Positions 54,289 through 62,006 of a stretch of 64,000 nt of DNA are shown in pieces (the first letter of the stretch is position 1; every line of letters begins with the position of its first letter). Origin of the DNA: Clostridiaceae bacterium (GTDB lineage Bacteria; Bacillota; Clostridia; Clostridiales; Clostridiaceae); NCBI GenBank assembly GCA_902363375.1, contig CABIZX010000002.1:434001-498000 (forward strand). Direction: 5' to 3'. The notes beneath the pieces were generated by a model that saw only the letters and a program-made list of their open reading frames with translations, did not search any database and was not told the DNA's origin. The translations under genes were made by a program, and so were the position numbers.

Positions 54289-54747
54289 ATGAAAGTAAGA
54301 AAAGTGGTTAAAGAGGATATTGACCTCCTCATAAAGATTCGTATGGAATACCTATTTGCAGAAAAAGGTGTGTATTCTTCGGAAGAAGTGCAAGATATTA
54401 GAACGAAGTTAGAAGAATATTTTACTCAACACCTTAACAAGGGATTTATTGCTATCATTGCCGAGAATGAAAATGAAGTATTATCAACTGCATTTATGTC
54501 AATCGTGGAAAGACCTCCGTTAATAGCATTTTCATCATATCTTGTGGGTACGGTATACAATGTTTTTACATACCCTCAACATAGAGGAAAAGGCATTGCA
54601 ACTAAAGTTATGGCTGAACTCTTATCGGAAGCAAAGCTATTAGGCGTTGCCGCAGTCGATTTAATGGCGACTGAAAAAGGGAAACCATTATATAAAAGTC
54701 TTGGATTTCGAGTATCAAATTATACATCAATGAATAAGTTCCTCTAA
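54289..54747 (+). CDS. GNAT N-acetyltransferase
   Basis: 152 aa from ATG 54289 with AAAGGTGG 7-8 bases upstream; the longer frame from 54184 runs through the repeat and is rejected. Motif A is FTYPQHRGKGIATKVMAELLSEAKLLG, then DLMATEKGKPLYKSLGFRVS. Small N-acetyltransferase like those conferring resistance to amine-containing compounds. Substrate unknown. Confidence 0.82.
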   Translation: MKVRKVVKEDIDLLIKIRMEYLFAEKGVYSSEEVQDIRTKLEEYFTQHLNKGFIAIIAENENEVLSTAFMSIVERPPLIAFSSYLVGTVYNVFTYPQHRGKGIATKVMAELLSEAKLLGVAAVDLMATEKGKPLYKSLGFRVSNYTSMNKFL

Positions 54748-54792
54748 CTCCAGCAAAATAAGCATAATCAGAAGTTATATTAATTCACAATC

Positions 54793-54907
54793 TTCTTATA
54801 TGAAGAACCACTAATTAATATGATTACGATAATAAAGGAGTTAATTATATGTAGTCTACGTATAATGATAGTAAAATAAGTCAGTGTAGGGGTACTACAC
54901 TAGATAT
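54793..54907 (+). repeat. 115-bp direct-repeat leader, copy B
   Basis: Second copy of the leader at 54157, differing at about six to eight positions. Starts 45 bases after the GNAT stop and ends 18 bases before the next GNAT ATG at 54926. Confidence 0.85.
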
Positions 54908-54925
54908 AGTAAAGGGGAGATCTAT

Positions 54926-55513
54926 ATGCTTACACATAAAGGCACACAAACAATAAATACAGACAGGCTTTTACTGAGAAGGCTTGAAGTTGCAGACGCT
55001 GAGGATATGTTTAAAAACTGGGCAACGGACACGGAGGTAACAAAATTCTTACCTTGGAAGCCTCATGATAATGTAGAGGAAACTAAGGAAATTTTAAGTC
55101 AGTGGACCTTAGAATATGAAAATGATGATAAATATAATTGGGCTATTGTATTAAAAGATATTGGAGAAATCATAGGGACAATTTCTGTAGTAAGAATGGA
55201 GGAAAAACACTATTCCTGTGAAGTTGGATATTGTATGTCAAGAAAGTATTGGAATAAGGGCATAATGACTGAAGCGTTAAAGGCTGTAATTGATTATTTA
55301 TTTTCTGAGGTTGGATTTAATAGGATAGTGGCACTTCATGATACTAATAATGGTGCCTCAGGTAAGGTTATGATGAAAAGTGAAATGAAGTATGAGGGAA
55401 CATTAAGACAAGCTAACTACAGTGAAAAAAGAGGATTTTATGATCTGGATATATATGGAATATTAAAAGATGAGTGGAATAGGGAAATTGAAAGTAGAAG
55501 AGAAAATATATAG
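54926..55513 (+). CDS. GNAT N-acetyltransferase (RimJ/RimL-like)
   Basis: 195 aa. The opening INTDRLLLRRLEVADAEDMFKNW is RimJ/RimL; motif A is CMSRKYWNKGIMTEALKAVIDYLF, then DTNNGASGKVMMKSEMKYEGTLRQ. AAGGGGAG lies 7 bases upstream. Proteins of this type acetylate ribosomal protein N-termini or, in resistance proteins, small molecules such as processed microcin C. 26-bp gap to the next gene. Confidence 0.86.
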   Translation: MLTHKGTQTINTDRLLLRRLEVADAEDMFKNWATDTEVTKFLPWKPHDNVEETKEILSQWTLEYENDDKYNWAIVLKDIGEIIGTISVVRMEEKHYSCEVGYCMSRKYWNKGIMTEALKAVIDYLFSEVGFNRIVALHDTNNGASGKVMMKSEMKYEGTLRQANYSEKRGFYDLDIYGILKDEWNREIESRRENI

Positions 55514-55539
55514 TTATAGGAATAAAGGAGAATATTATT

Positions 55540-56295
55540 ATGTATACAAAACAGGAAATTATAGAGATTGCTAAGACCCAATTATCCTTAGATTATAGCT
55601 GTAAAGTATTAGATTTTGAAAAAGAAGTAAATACAGTGGTTGAAAATAAGCTTGTTGATGGTAGAAGAATTTATGATAATGATGGATGTGCTCTTAAAAT
55701 ACTATGCTTTGGAAATAAAGCAATCATAAGTACCACACCTGAACTTATGCCATGGTTTGAGGAAAAGCTTATTAATACAAGTGCAGAATGGCTTTTTGAA
55801 TATCCTAAACTTAGAGTTATTGATAAAAAGCTACAGGAGTTTGATCATGAGATAGCAGATGTTCACCATTATTATTTACCCAATCCTGATATTAAAGACA
55901 TTGATAAACTTAAATATGATATAAGATGGTATGAGCAAGAAGAAATCTTGAAGTTTAATGGTGATGAGAGATTTGGAGAAGCATTTGCTTTTGATAAAAA
56001 TCATCCAGATGTGCTTGCAGTTTCTGCTTGGGATGGTGATGAAATAATGGGTATGGCAGGTGCTAGTGCAGATAGTAAAACTATGTGGCAAATAGGCATT
56101 GATGTTCTGCAGAATTACAGAGGTAAGGGAATAGGAACTACTTTAGTTATACTTCTAAAGAATGAGATTTTAAAAAGAGGAAAGGTTCCTTTTTATGGAA
56201 CGGTAGAATCTCATTTTCACTCACAGAATATTGCCATAAATTCAGGATTTTTCCCAGCTTGGGCAGAACTTTATTCAAGAAACAGTAACAAATAA
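55540..56295 (+). CDS. GNAT N-acetyltransferase with N-terminal domain
   Basis: 251 aa. The first 130 residues form a separate unrecognised domain (KQEIIEIAKTQLSLDYSCKVLDFEKE). The GNAT part has IDVLQNYRGKGIGTTLVILLKNEILKRG and HSQNIAINSGFFPAWAELY. AAAGGAG precedes ATG by 10 bases. Typical two-domain clostridial acetyltransferase. Followed by hairpin leader copy 4. Confidence 0.84.
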   Translation: MYTKQEIIEIAKTQLSLDYSCKVLDFEKEVNTVVENKLVDGRRIYDNDGCALKILCFGNKAIISTTPELMPWFEEKLINTSAEWLFEYPKLRVIDKKLQEFDHEIADVHHYYLPNPDIKDIDKLKYDIRWYEQEEILKFNGDERFGEAFAFDKNHPDVLAVSAWDGDEIMGMAGASADSKTMWQIGIDVLQNYRGKGIGTTLVILLKNEILKRGKVPFYGTVESHFHSQNIAINSGFFPAWAELYSRNSNK

Positions 56296-56304
56296 TATGA
56301 AAAG

Positions 56305-56365
56305 AAGGAGTGAGTTTTAGTGAGCTTATTATAAAAAGTAATAAGTTTCACTATATATAATCATG
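56305..56365 (+). promoter_or_regulatory. Hairpin-bridged ribosome site (copy 4)
   Basis: AAGGAG at 56305-56310, TAGTGA..CTTATT (56318-56330) pairing with AATAAG..TCACTA (56340-56353), ATG at 56363. With the hairpin formed the effective spacing is about 16 bases; there is no other ribosome site near the ATG. Confidence 0.5.
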
Positions 56366-56869
56366 AGTATTACCATAAGAGAAATAGAAGAGAATTTATA
56401 TAATAAAACAATAGAAATGATAACAGATTTTTTTAATTATCATAGGAAGTTAACTAATGCACCTAAGGAATTTTGGCAGGTTAATGAAGAGTCAGAAAAG
56501 GACTTAAAAGAATGGCTTCATGATGGATATGTATATAATATATTCTTTCAAGAAGAACTGGTTGGGTTCATTCATTTAAGATTTGGTGGACAAGATGTAG
56601 CCTGGTTAGAAGATATATTTATAGCTGAACCCCACAGAGGAAAGGGCTTAGGAAAGAAAACTATAAAAGAAGTTGATAAGTTAATGGAAGAAAAGCATAT
56701 AAAAGCTATGTTTGTAGATATTATTCCAAGGAATGCTAGTGCCATTAAATTATATAAGGAATGTGGTTTTGATCATTTAAACATGATACAGCTTAGAAAG
56801 AATTATGATAAATCCTTAGATAAGAATGAACACATAGAAGTTTTGGGCTTTGATTTTATAAAATATTAA
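56363..56869 (+). CDS. GNAT N-acetyltransferase
   Basis: 168 aa, MSITIREIEENLYNKTIEMI start, no near Shine-Dalgarno (see hairpin leader copy 4). Motif A is FIAEPHRGKGLGKKTIKEVDKLMEE, motif B DIIPRNASAIKLYKECGFDHLN. Distinct from neighbours in sequence, so the island contains diverse rather than recently duplicated enzymes. 11-bp gap to the next gene. Confidence 0.85.
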   Translation: MSITIREIEENLYNKTIEMITDFFNYHRKLTNAPKEFWQVNEESEKDLKEWLHDGYVYNIFFQEELVGFIHLRFGGQDVAWLEDIFIAEPHRGKGLGKKTIKEVDKLMEEKHIKAMFVDIIPRNASAIKLYKECGFDHLNMIQLRKNYDKSLDKNEHIEVLGFDFIKY

Positions 56870-56880
56870 AGGAGATATTT

Positions 56881-57402
56881 ATGAGTTTAAACCAAGTTAT
56901 AGAAATTGAAACTGAGAGATTAATTATTAGAACAATGTCACTTGGATTTATAACAGAAGTCTTAAAAAATGATATAAATGCGTATGCTCATATAGGTGTA
57001 AATTTTAATGAAGAATGGCCAAGCTCTGATATAATGCCTGCGTTACCAATATTTAAGGCTCAGCTAGAAAATAACCTTTCTCATGGCTATGGACCTTGGA
57101 TTTTTATTGATAAGGCTGACAATACCATAATTGGAGATGGTGGATTTAAAGGTTCTCCAAATGAGATTGGAGAAATTGAAATTGGCTATAACATAGTTGA
57201 AAGTAAAAGAATGGTTGGGTATGGCTATGAAGTAGTTAATGCTTTGATAGAATGGGCATTTTCAAAGAAGTCTGTGAGGGCAATTACAGCAGAATGCTTA
57301 AGAGATAATATACCATCTATTAATTTATTAAATAAAGTTGGAATGATTAAGGTCAGAGAAGATGAAGAACTGGTTTATTTATCCTTAGATAAGAACATTT
57401 AA
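56881..57402 (+). CDS. GNAT N-acetyltransferase with a degenerate acetyl-CoA loop
   Basis: 173 aa. RimJ/RimL-type opening IETERLIIRTMSLGFITEV; the acetyl-CoA segment reads VESKRMVGYGYEVVNALIEWA, lacking the usual R-x-x-G-x-G/A spacing (one Gly moved), but CLRDNIPSINLLNKVGMIKVRE is normal. AAAGGAG 6-7 bases upstream. Activity might be altered. Ends next to a decayed phosphorylase gene. Confidence 0.8.
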   Translation: MSLNQVIEIETERLIIRTMSLGFITEVLKNDINAYAHIGVNFNEEWPSSDIMPALPIFKAQLENNLSHGYGPWIFIDKADNTIIGDGGFKGSPNEIGEIEIGYNIVESKRMVGYGYEVVNALIEWAFSKKSVRAITAECLRDNIPSINLLNKVGMIKVREDEELVYLSLDKNI

Positions 57403-57404
57403 TA

Positions 57405-57610
57405 GTACCAACAGAAGCATATAGGGATGAAGGAGTAAGCTATCATTAGCAGCTATGTGTAAGTTTAGGGGAGTAGAATTTTTGCAATTTTTATACTCTG
57501 CTGATAACTTAGACAGTGAGAAGTGGGAAAAGAGAATTCTTGGCAATCTTGACTTAAGTGAAAGAGAAAGATATATGATGATAGCTTTTGAAATTGCTAA
57601 TAAATTATAA
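57405..57610 (+). pseudogene. Remnant of a nucleoside phosphorylase gene
   Basis: GTA at 57405 opens VPTEAYRDEGVSYH then TAG, the family phrase that normally continues to YLPP. Shifted by frame, LSLAAMCKFRGVEFLQFLYSADNL then NLDLSEREKYMMIAFEIANKL-like residues follow to the stop at 57608-57610 (ATG 57455 is internal). The N-terminus and a central piece are missing. The remaining spacer to 57686 holds nothing else. Confidence 0.75.
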
Positions 57611-57686
57611 AAAATGCTTTCAAATAAATGTAAGTAATGTATAATTACAACATAGGGTTTAAATATAATTTTAAGGGGGAAATTTT

Positions 57687-59069
57687 ATGATTATATCAAG
57701 CTTGGGGAAATATTCCGATTTGTTAAAGGGATATACAGAGCTTAGATGTCAAGAAAATTCATCAGTGAGTATAATGATGATGAATGGAAGCCTAATTCAG
57801 AATATTAGAACAAGTTCTAGTGGTATTTCTGCTAGAGCAAATGTAAAAGGTTCATGGGGATTTGCATCTAATTCTAATATCAATGATGAAAGTATAAGAC
57901 AAGTATTAAATCTTGCAAGGCAAAATGGAGAGTTTTTAAGTTCTAAATTAGTAAATAAAAATAGAGAACTAGTAACTTCAAATTATTCCATAGAAAAGTC
58001 CTTTGCGACAACCAAGACAAGATTAACTCAAAAGCAGTTAATAGAATTTACTAAGGAACTAGATAATTATATTGCAAAAAAATATAAGAATTTACTTAGT
58101 AGGAGTATAAGAATTAATGAATTAAATATGGAAAAAAGTCTTATTACATCTTCAGGGGCTCAGTTATATTCATTTCTTCCAAAAGCGAATATAATAATTA
58201 AATTAGTACTTAATGATAATAATGGGATACCAGTAGACTTATATGAATTAATAGGGGGACTAGGACAATTTGAAGATAACTTTGAAAATCCGCAAAGTTT
58301 GTATGAGCAAATAGATAAGACTTATGAAAGATTACGACAAAAAGCAGAAGGGGTATATGCAAATGGAGGGTTAAAAGAGTGTATATTAGCTCCAGATTTA
58401 GCTGGTATACTAGCTCATGAAGCTGTTGGACATACCACAGAGGCTGACTTTGTACTATCTGGCTCTATAGCAGGTGAATATATGAATAAACAAGTAGCTA
58501 GCCCACTTGTAAATTTAGTTGATTATGCAAATACAGCCTTTGATAACACATGTCCAGTACCTATATATATAGATGATGAAGGAACTAAAGCGGAAGATGT
58601 AGTTGTAATAGAAAATGGTATCTTAAAAGGATATATGCATAATAAAGAAAGTGCAAGCATGTTTAATGTAGCACCAACAGGAAATGCAAGAGCCTTTGAG
58701 TTTTCAGATGAACCTATAATAAGAATGAGAAATACTTGTATACTTCCTGGAATGGATAAGATTGAGGATATGATTGCTTCTGTAGAGGATGGCTATTATC
58801 TAATGAATCCTGGCAATGGTCAAGCAGATGCTACTAGTGAGTTTATGTTTGGAGTAACCATGGGTTATGAAATTAAGAACGGAAAGCTAGGTAAAGCTAT
58901 AAAGGATACTACTATATCAGGAGTGGCTTTTGATATGTTAAAAACTGTTACTATGGTGTCAGATGATCTTATATGGGTAAGTACTGGAATGTGTGGGAAA
59001 AAACAACCTATAACTGTAGGTATGGGTGGACCTGCAATTAAATGTAAGATAAATATAGGGGGAAAATAG
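57687..59069 (+). CDS. tldD: TldD family metallopeptidase
   Basis: 460 aa. The zinc motif HEAVGH is at 244-249 (HExxxH of TldD), preceded by CILAPDLAGILA. GFAS-type strand regions and NPGNGQADATSEF, VGMGGPA near the end are typical. TldD pairs with TldE to degrade peptides or process microcin precursors and unfolded proteins. AAGGGGGAAA before ATG 57687. The partner follows 1 base after the stop. Confidence 0.92.
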   Translation: MIISSLGKYSDLLKGYTELRCQENSSVSIMMMNGSLIQNIRTSSSGISARANVKGSWGFASNSNINDESIRQVLNLARQNGEFLSSKLVNKNRELVTSNYSIEKSFATTKTRLTQKQLIEFTKELDNYIAKKYKNLLSRSIRINELNMEKSLITSSGAQLYSFLPKANIIIKLVLNDNNGIPVDLYELIGGLGQFEDNFENPQSLYEQIDKTYERLRQKAEGVYANGGLKECILAPDLAGILAHEAVGHTTEADFVLSGSIAGEYMNKQVASPLVNLVDYANTAFDNTCPVPIYIDDEGTKAEDVVVIENGILKGYMHNKESASMFNVAPTGNARAFEFSDEPIIRMRNTCILPGMDKIEDMIASVEDGYYLMNPGNGQADATSEFMFGVTMGYEIKNGKLGKAIKDTTISGVAFDMLKTVTMVSDDLIWVSTGMCGKKQPITVGMGGPAIKCKINIGGK

Positions 59070-59070
59070 T

Positions 59071-60366
59071 ATGAAAAATAGAGAAACAGCCTTATATTGT
59101 ATTGATAATATAATTGACCAAGGAGCGGATAAAGCTCAATGCATTCTTTCTAACAGTAAGAAGTATGAGTTTAACTTTGGTAGTGAGGATATTAGTCTTT
59201 TAAGAACAACCATTGATACTAACATAGATCTAGTTGCTATAAAAAGCGATAAAAAGTCTACTATAGCTTTAAATAAACTAGATGAAGAGGAAATAAATAA
59301 AAAAATAAAAGAGCTAATGGAGATGTGTGAATCTGCAGAGAGCGATCCTTGTAATGACATTGCAGAATATCAACTGCAAGAAGAATTTTGTAGTGGAGAT
59401 AGTGAGCCAGATTTAGATAGAATGTACGAATTTGTAGATGTATTCTTAAAGAAGTTAAATAAAGAGTTTCCACAGATTAGGATTATGGATGGAACTACTG
59501 TAGAATTTAATAAAATTGAAACTAACTTTATTAACTCTAATGGAGTAGATTTTAAAACCACAGAAGGAATCTATAGAGCTACTATAATTTTCTTGGCAAA
59601 GGAAGGAGAAAAAGCTACATCTTTTACAGCATTTGTCTACGCATTTAAGGAGCTACCTTTAGATTTTATGGAATATGCTGATGTTAGACAAAGGTTTAAA
59701 GATATAGTTAGTCAACTTACTTGTAATGGGATAAAGGATAAATTTGTTGGAGATATAATTTTAACTCCAGAACTAGTTATGGAAATGTTATATTTATATT
59801 ATGCAAGCTTCCTTGGAGATAGTTCTTTAATAAGTGGTACAAGTATTTTGAAAGATAAGTTAAATGAGAAAATTGCTAGCGATAAACTTATAGTAAAATG
59901 TATGCCACTATGTGATGACATTGCTAATAAGAGCTTTATAACTGAAGATGGATATAAAACTGAGAATGTAACTATCATAGATAAGGGGATATTAAAATCT
60001 TTTATTATAGGCCTATATGCTGCAAAGAAAACTGGAAGACCTGTTACTAAAACTGCATTTAATTTAGTTGTAGAAAATGGAGATAAGTCTATAGAAGATA
60101 TAATAAAATCAACTGAAAGAGGAATAATTCTAGGTAGATTTTCAGGGGGGATGCCATCATCAAATGGAGACTTTTCAGGAGTGGCTAAAAATAGTTTTTA
60201 TGTTGAAAATGGTGAAATTAAGTATGCAATAACTGAAACTATGATAACTTCAAATTTAAGAGATATGTTTAATAATATAGAAGAAATATCTATAGAAACT
60301 TTAAATACTGGAGAATCTATAACTCCTTGGATGAAGATTAATGGAGTAACTATTTCAGGAAATTAA
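59071..60366 (+). CDS. tldE: TldE/PmbA family partner protein
   Basis: 431 aa. No HExxxH motif, as expected for the non-catalytic partner. Recognised by IIDKGILKSFIIGLYAAKKTGRP and GGMPSSNGDFSGVAKNSFYVENGEIKYAITETMITSNL. Overlaps closely with tldD, so co-translated; the two form a heterodimer that encloses the active site. GGGGGAAAATAG upstream. Strong terminator at 60369. Confidence 0.9.
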   Translation: MKNRETALYCIDNIIDQGADKAQCILSNSKKYEFNFGSEDISLLRTTIDTNIDLVAIKSDKKSTIALNKLDEEEINKKIKELMEMCESAESDPCNDIAEYQLQEEFCSGDSEPDLDRMYEFVDVFLKKLNKEFPQIRIMDGTTVEFNKIETNFINSNGVDFKTTEGIYRATIIFLAKEGEKATSFTAFVYAFKELPLDFMEYADVRQRFKDIVSQLTCNGIKDKFVGDIILTPELVMEMLYLYYASFLGDSSLISGTSILKDKLNEKIASDKLIVKCMPLCDDIANKSFITEDGYKTENVTIIDKGILKSFIIGLYAAKKTGRPVTKTAFNLVVENGDKSIEDIIKSTERGIILGRFSGGMPSSNGDFSGVAKNSFYVENGEIKYAITETMITSNLRDMFNNIEEISIETLNTGESITPWMKINGVTISGN

Positions 60367-60368
60367 AA

Positions 60369-60412
60369 TAAAGGCACTATGGCTAAAAGTTCTTAGTCAT
60401 AGTGCCTTTTTA
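60369..60412. terminator. Terminator between tldE and the convergent decarboxylase genes
   Basis: AAAGGCACTATGGCTAA pairs with TTAGTCATAGTGCCTTT (one G-U/mismatch), loop AAGTTC, T-run TTTTT. Usable from both strands. Confidence 0.9.
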
Positions 60413-60421
60413 AATAATTTA

Positions 60422-60550
60422 TTATTCTTCACCTTTAAATAGGTAACCTAATCCTTTAATAGATAAGTATATTATGAGCATTACTACGAAGATTCCGCCC
60501 ATACCTTTACCCATTATAACTAAACTTTCCATGAATATATCCATATTCAT
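60422..60550 (-). CDS. OadG-like small gamma subunit of a Na+-pumping decarboxylase
   Basis: 42 aa read from ATG 60550. MNMDIFMESLVIMGKGMGGIF VVMLIIYLSIKGLGYLF is a single membrane helix with the GKGMGGIF element typical of OadG-type gamma chains. The ATG shares its A with the stop of the beta subunit (TAATG). GGAGGTGG lies 6-7 bases upstream. Small gamma chains bind zinc and hold alpha and beta together. Confidence 0.78.
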   Translation of the reverse strand: MNMDIFMESLVIMGKGMGGIFVVMLIIYLSIKGLGYLFKGEE

Positions 60551-61680
60551 TACATTCCACCTCCGATTAAGAAGAGAACTAATCCACCGGCTATAACGGA
60601 GCCTATTTGTCCAGATACGTTAGCAGCAACTGCATGCATTAATAAGAAGTTTTGAGGATCTTCCTTTTGACCCATTTTTTGAATTACTCTAGCAGACATA
60701 GGGAATGCAGATATTCCAGCTGCTCCAACCATTGGATTAATTTTTTCCTTTGCAAATATATTTATAAATTTAGCAAATAAAACTCCACCTATAGTATCAA
60801 ATATAAAGGCAATCAGACCAAGACCTATAATCATAAAGGTTTGCCAAGTTACAAAGAATTCAGCCTTCATTTTAGAAGCTATAGTAATTCCTAAAAGTAA
60901 AGTTACAAGGTTAGCTAATTCATTTTGTGCAGTACTAGATAATCTCTCTAAAACACCACATTCTCTAATTAGGTTACCAAACATTAAGAAACCTATTAAA
61001 GCTACAGAAGTTGGTGCAATAAGACCAGCGATAACAGTAACTACTATAGGAAATAGTATCTTTGTAGTTTTAGAAACTGATTTTGGATTATATTTCATTC
61101 TTATTTGTCTTTCTTTCTTAGTAGTTACCAGCTTAATAGCAGCAGGTTGAATAATTGGAACTAAAGACATATAAGAATAGGCGGCCACGGTTATGGGGCC
61201 TATGTAGTTACTCTTGAAAAAGTTTGCAACAAAGATAGAAGTAGGTCCGTCAGCAGCACCTATAATTCCTATGGAAGCTGCATCCTTTAATGAAAAACCT
61301 AAAAGTGCTGCTAGTGATATGGTAAAGAATATACCAAATTGAGCTGCGGCACCAAATAAAAGCATTTTTGGATTAGTAAGAAGTGGACCGAAGTCAATCA
61401 TAGCTCCAATACCTATGAATAGAATAAGAGGAAATAGCTCATTAGCTATACCCATATTAAACAAATTATCGATTATCCCGATCTCTTCATGACCGTTGAT
61501 AAGTTGAGTTACAGCTCCAGAGAGCGGTAAATTTACAAGAATAGCACCAAACCCCATTGGTAATAAAAGTGCAGGCTCAAAACCTTTTTTAATAGCAAGC
61601 CATATTAATCCAGCACCTATAGCCCACATTATTAGTTGTTGCCAAGTGATGGACATTATGCCCTTCAGTAGAAACTCCAT
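60550..61680 (-). CDS. oadB: Sodium ion-translocating decarboxylase beta subunit
   Basis: 376 aa, ten or more membrane segments. Signature pieces: MGFGAILVNLPLSGAV, FIGIGAMIDFGPLL, SIGIIGAADGPTSIFVA and AAGISAFPMSARVIQKMGQ, the Na+-binding core of OadB. Pumps Na+ on decarboxylation of oxaloacetate, methylmalonyl-CoA or glutaconyl-CoA. GGGAGG lies 8 bases before ATG 61680; the frame from 61695 is longer by an unsupported TTG. The alpha (carboxyltransferase) and biotin-carrier subunits are not in this window. Confidence 0.9.
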   Translation of the reverse strand: MEFLLKGIMSITWQQLIMWAIGAGLIWLAIKKGFEPALLLPMGFGAILVNLPLSGAVTQLINGHEEIGIIDNLFNMGIANELFPLILFIGIGAMIDFGPLLTNPKMLLFGAAAQFGIFFTISLAALLGFSLKDAASIGIIGAADGPTSIFVANFFKSNYIGPITVAAYSYMSLVPIIQPAAIKLVTTKKERQIRMKYNPKSVSKTTKILFPIVVTVIAGLIAPTSVALIGFLMFGNLIRECGVLERLSSTAQNELANLVTLLLGITIASKMKAEFFVTWQTFMIIGLGLIAFIFDTIGGVLFAKFINIFAKEKINPMVGAAGISAFPMSARVIQKMGQKEDPQNFLLMHAVAANVSGQIGSVIAGGLVLFLIGGGM

Positions 61681-61928
61681 GATCAAACCTCCCAAATAAG
61701 TTAAATCTTTAAGTAATTATAGTTATAATAAAGATATTAACCAAAAATAGATTTATTATAACAATATAATTTTACTATAACCTCTATATAATTTCACTAA
61801 GATTGTATCCATTTAACACAAAAATAACCTACATATGGTAGAAAGATAACTTATATATTATATTTTAACAATTTATCTTTCTATAAATGTATTCAAATTT
61901 AAATATATTTATATTACTTATATAAATT

Positions 61929-62003
61929 AAAGAGGTATTTCATTGAATTAACTAAGATTATAGTAAAAATTAAGCTTAGTTAATTATGAAATGCCCCTTT
62001 TAT
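61929..62003 (-). terminator. Long hairpin after the threonine aldolase gene
   Basis: AAGGGGCATTTCATAATTAACTAAGC-like arm (read on the minus strand) pairs with its partner across the loop; T-rich flank on both strands. The rest of 61681-62006 is AT-rich with no gene. Confidence 0.6.
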
Positions 62004-62006
62004 CTA

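Noticed and set aside
39934..57610. Chromosomal integron with attC sites
   Set aside because: Shared leaders and single-gene units suggest cassettes, but I found no integrase, no GTTRRRY core sites and no regular 59-bp-type elements.
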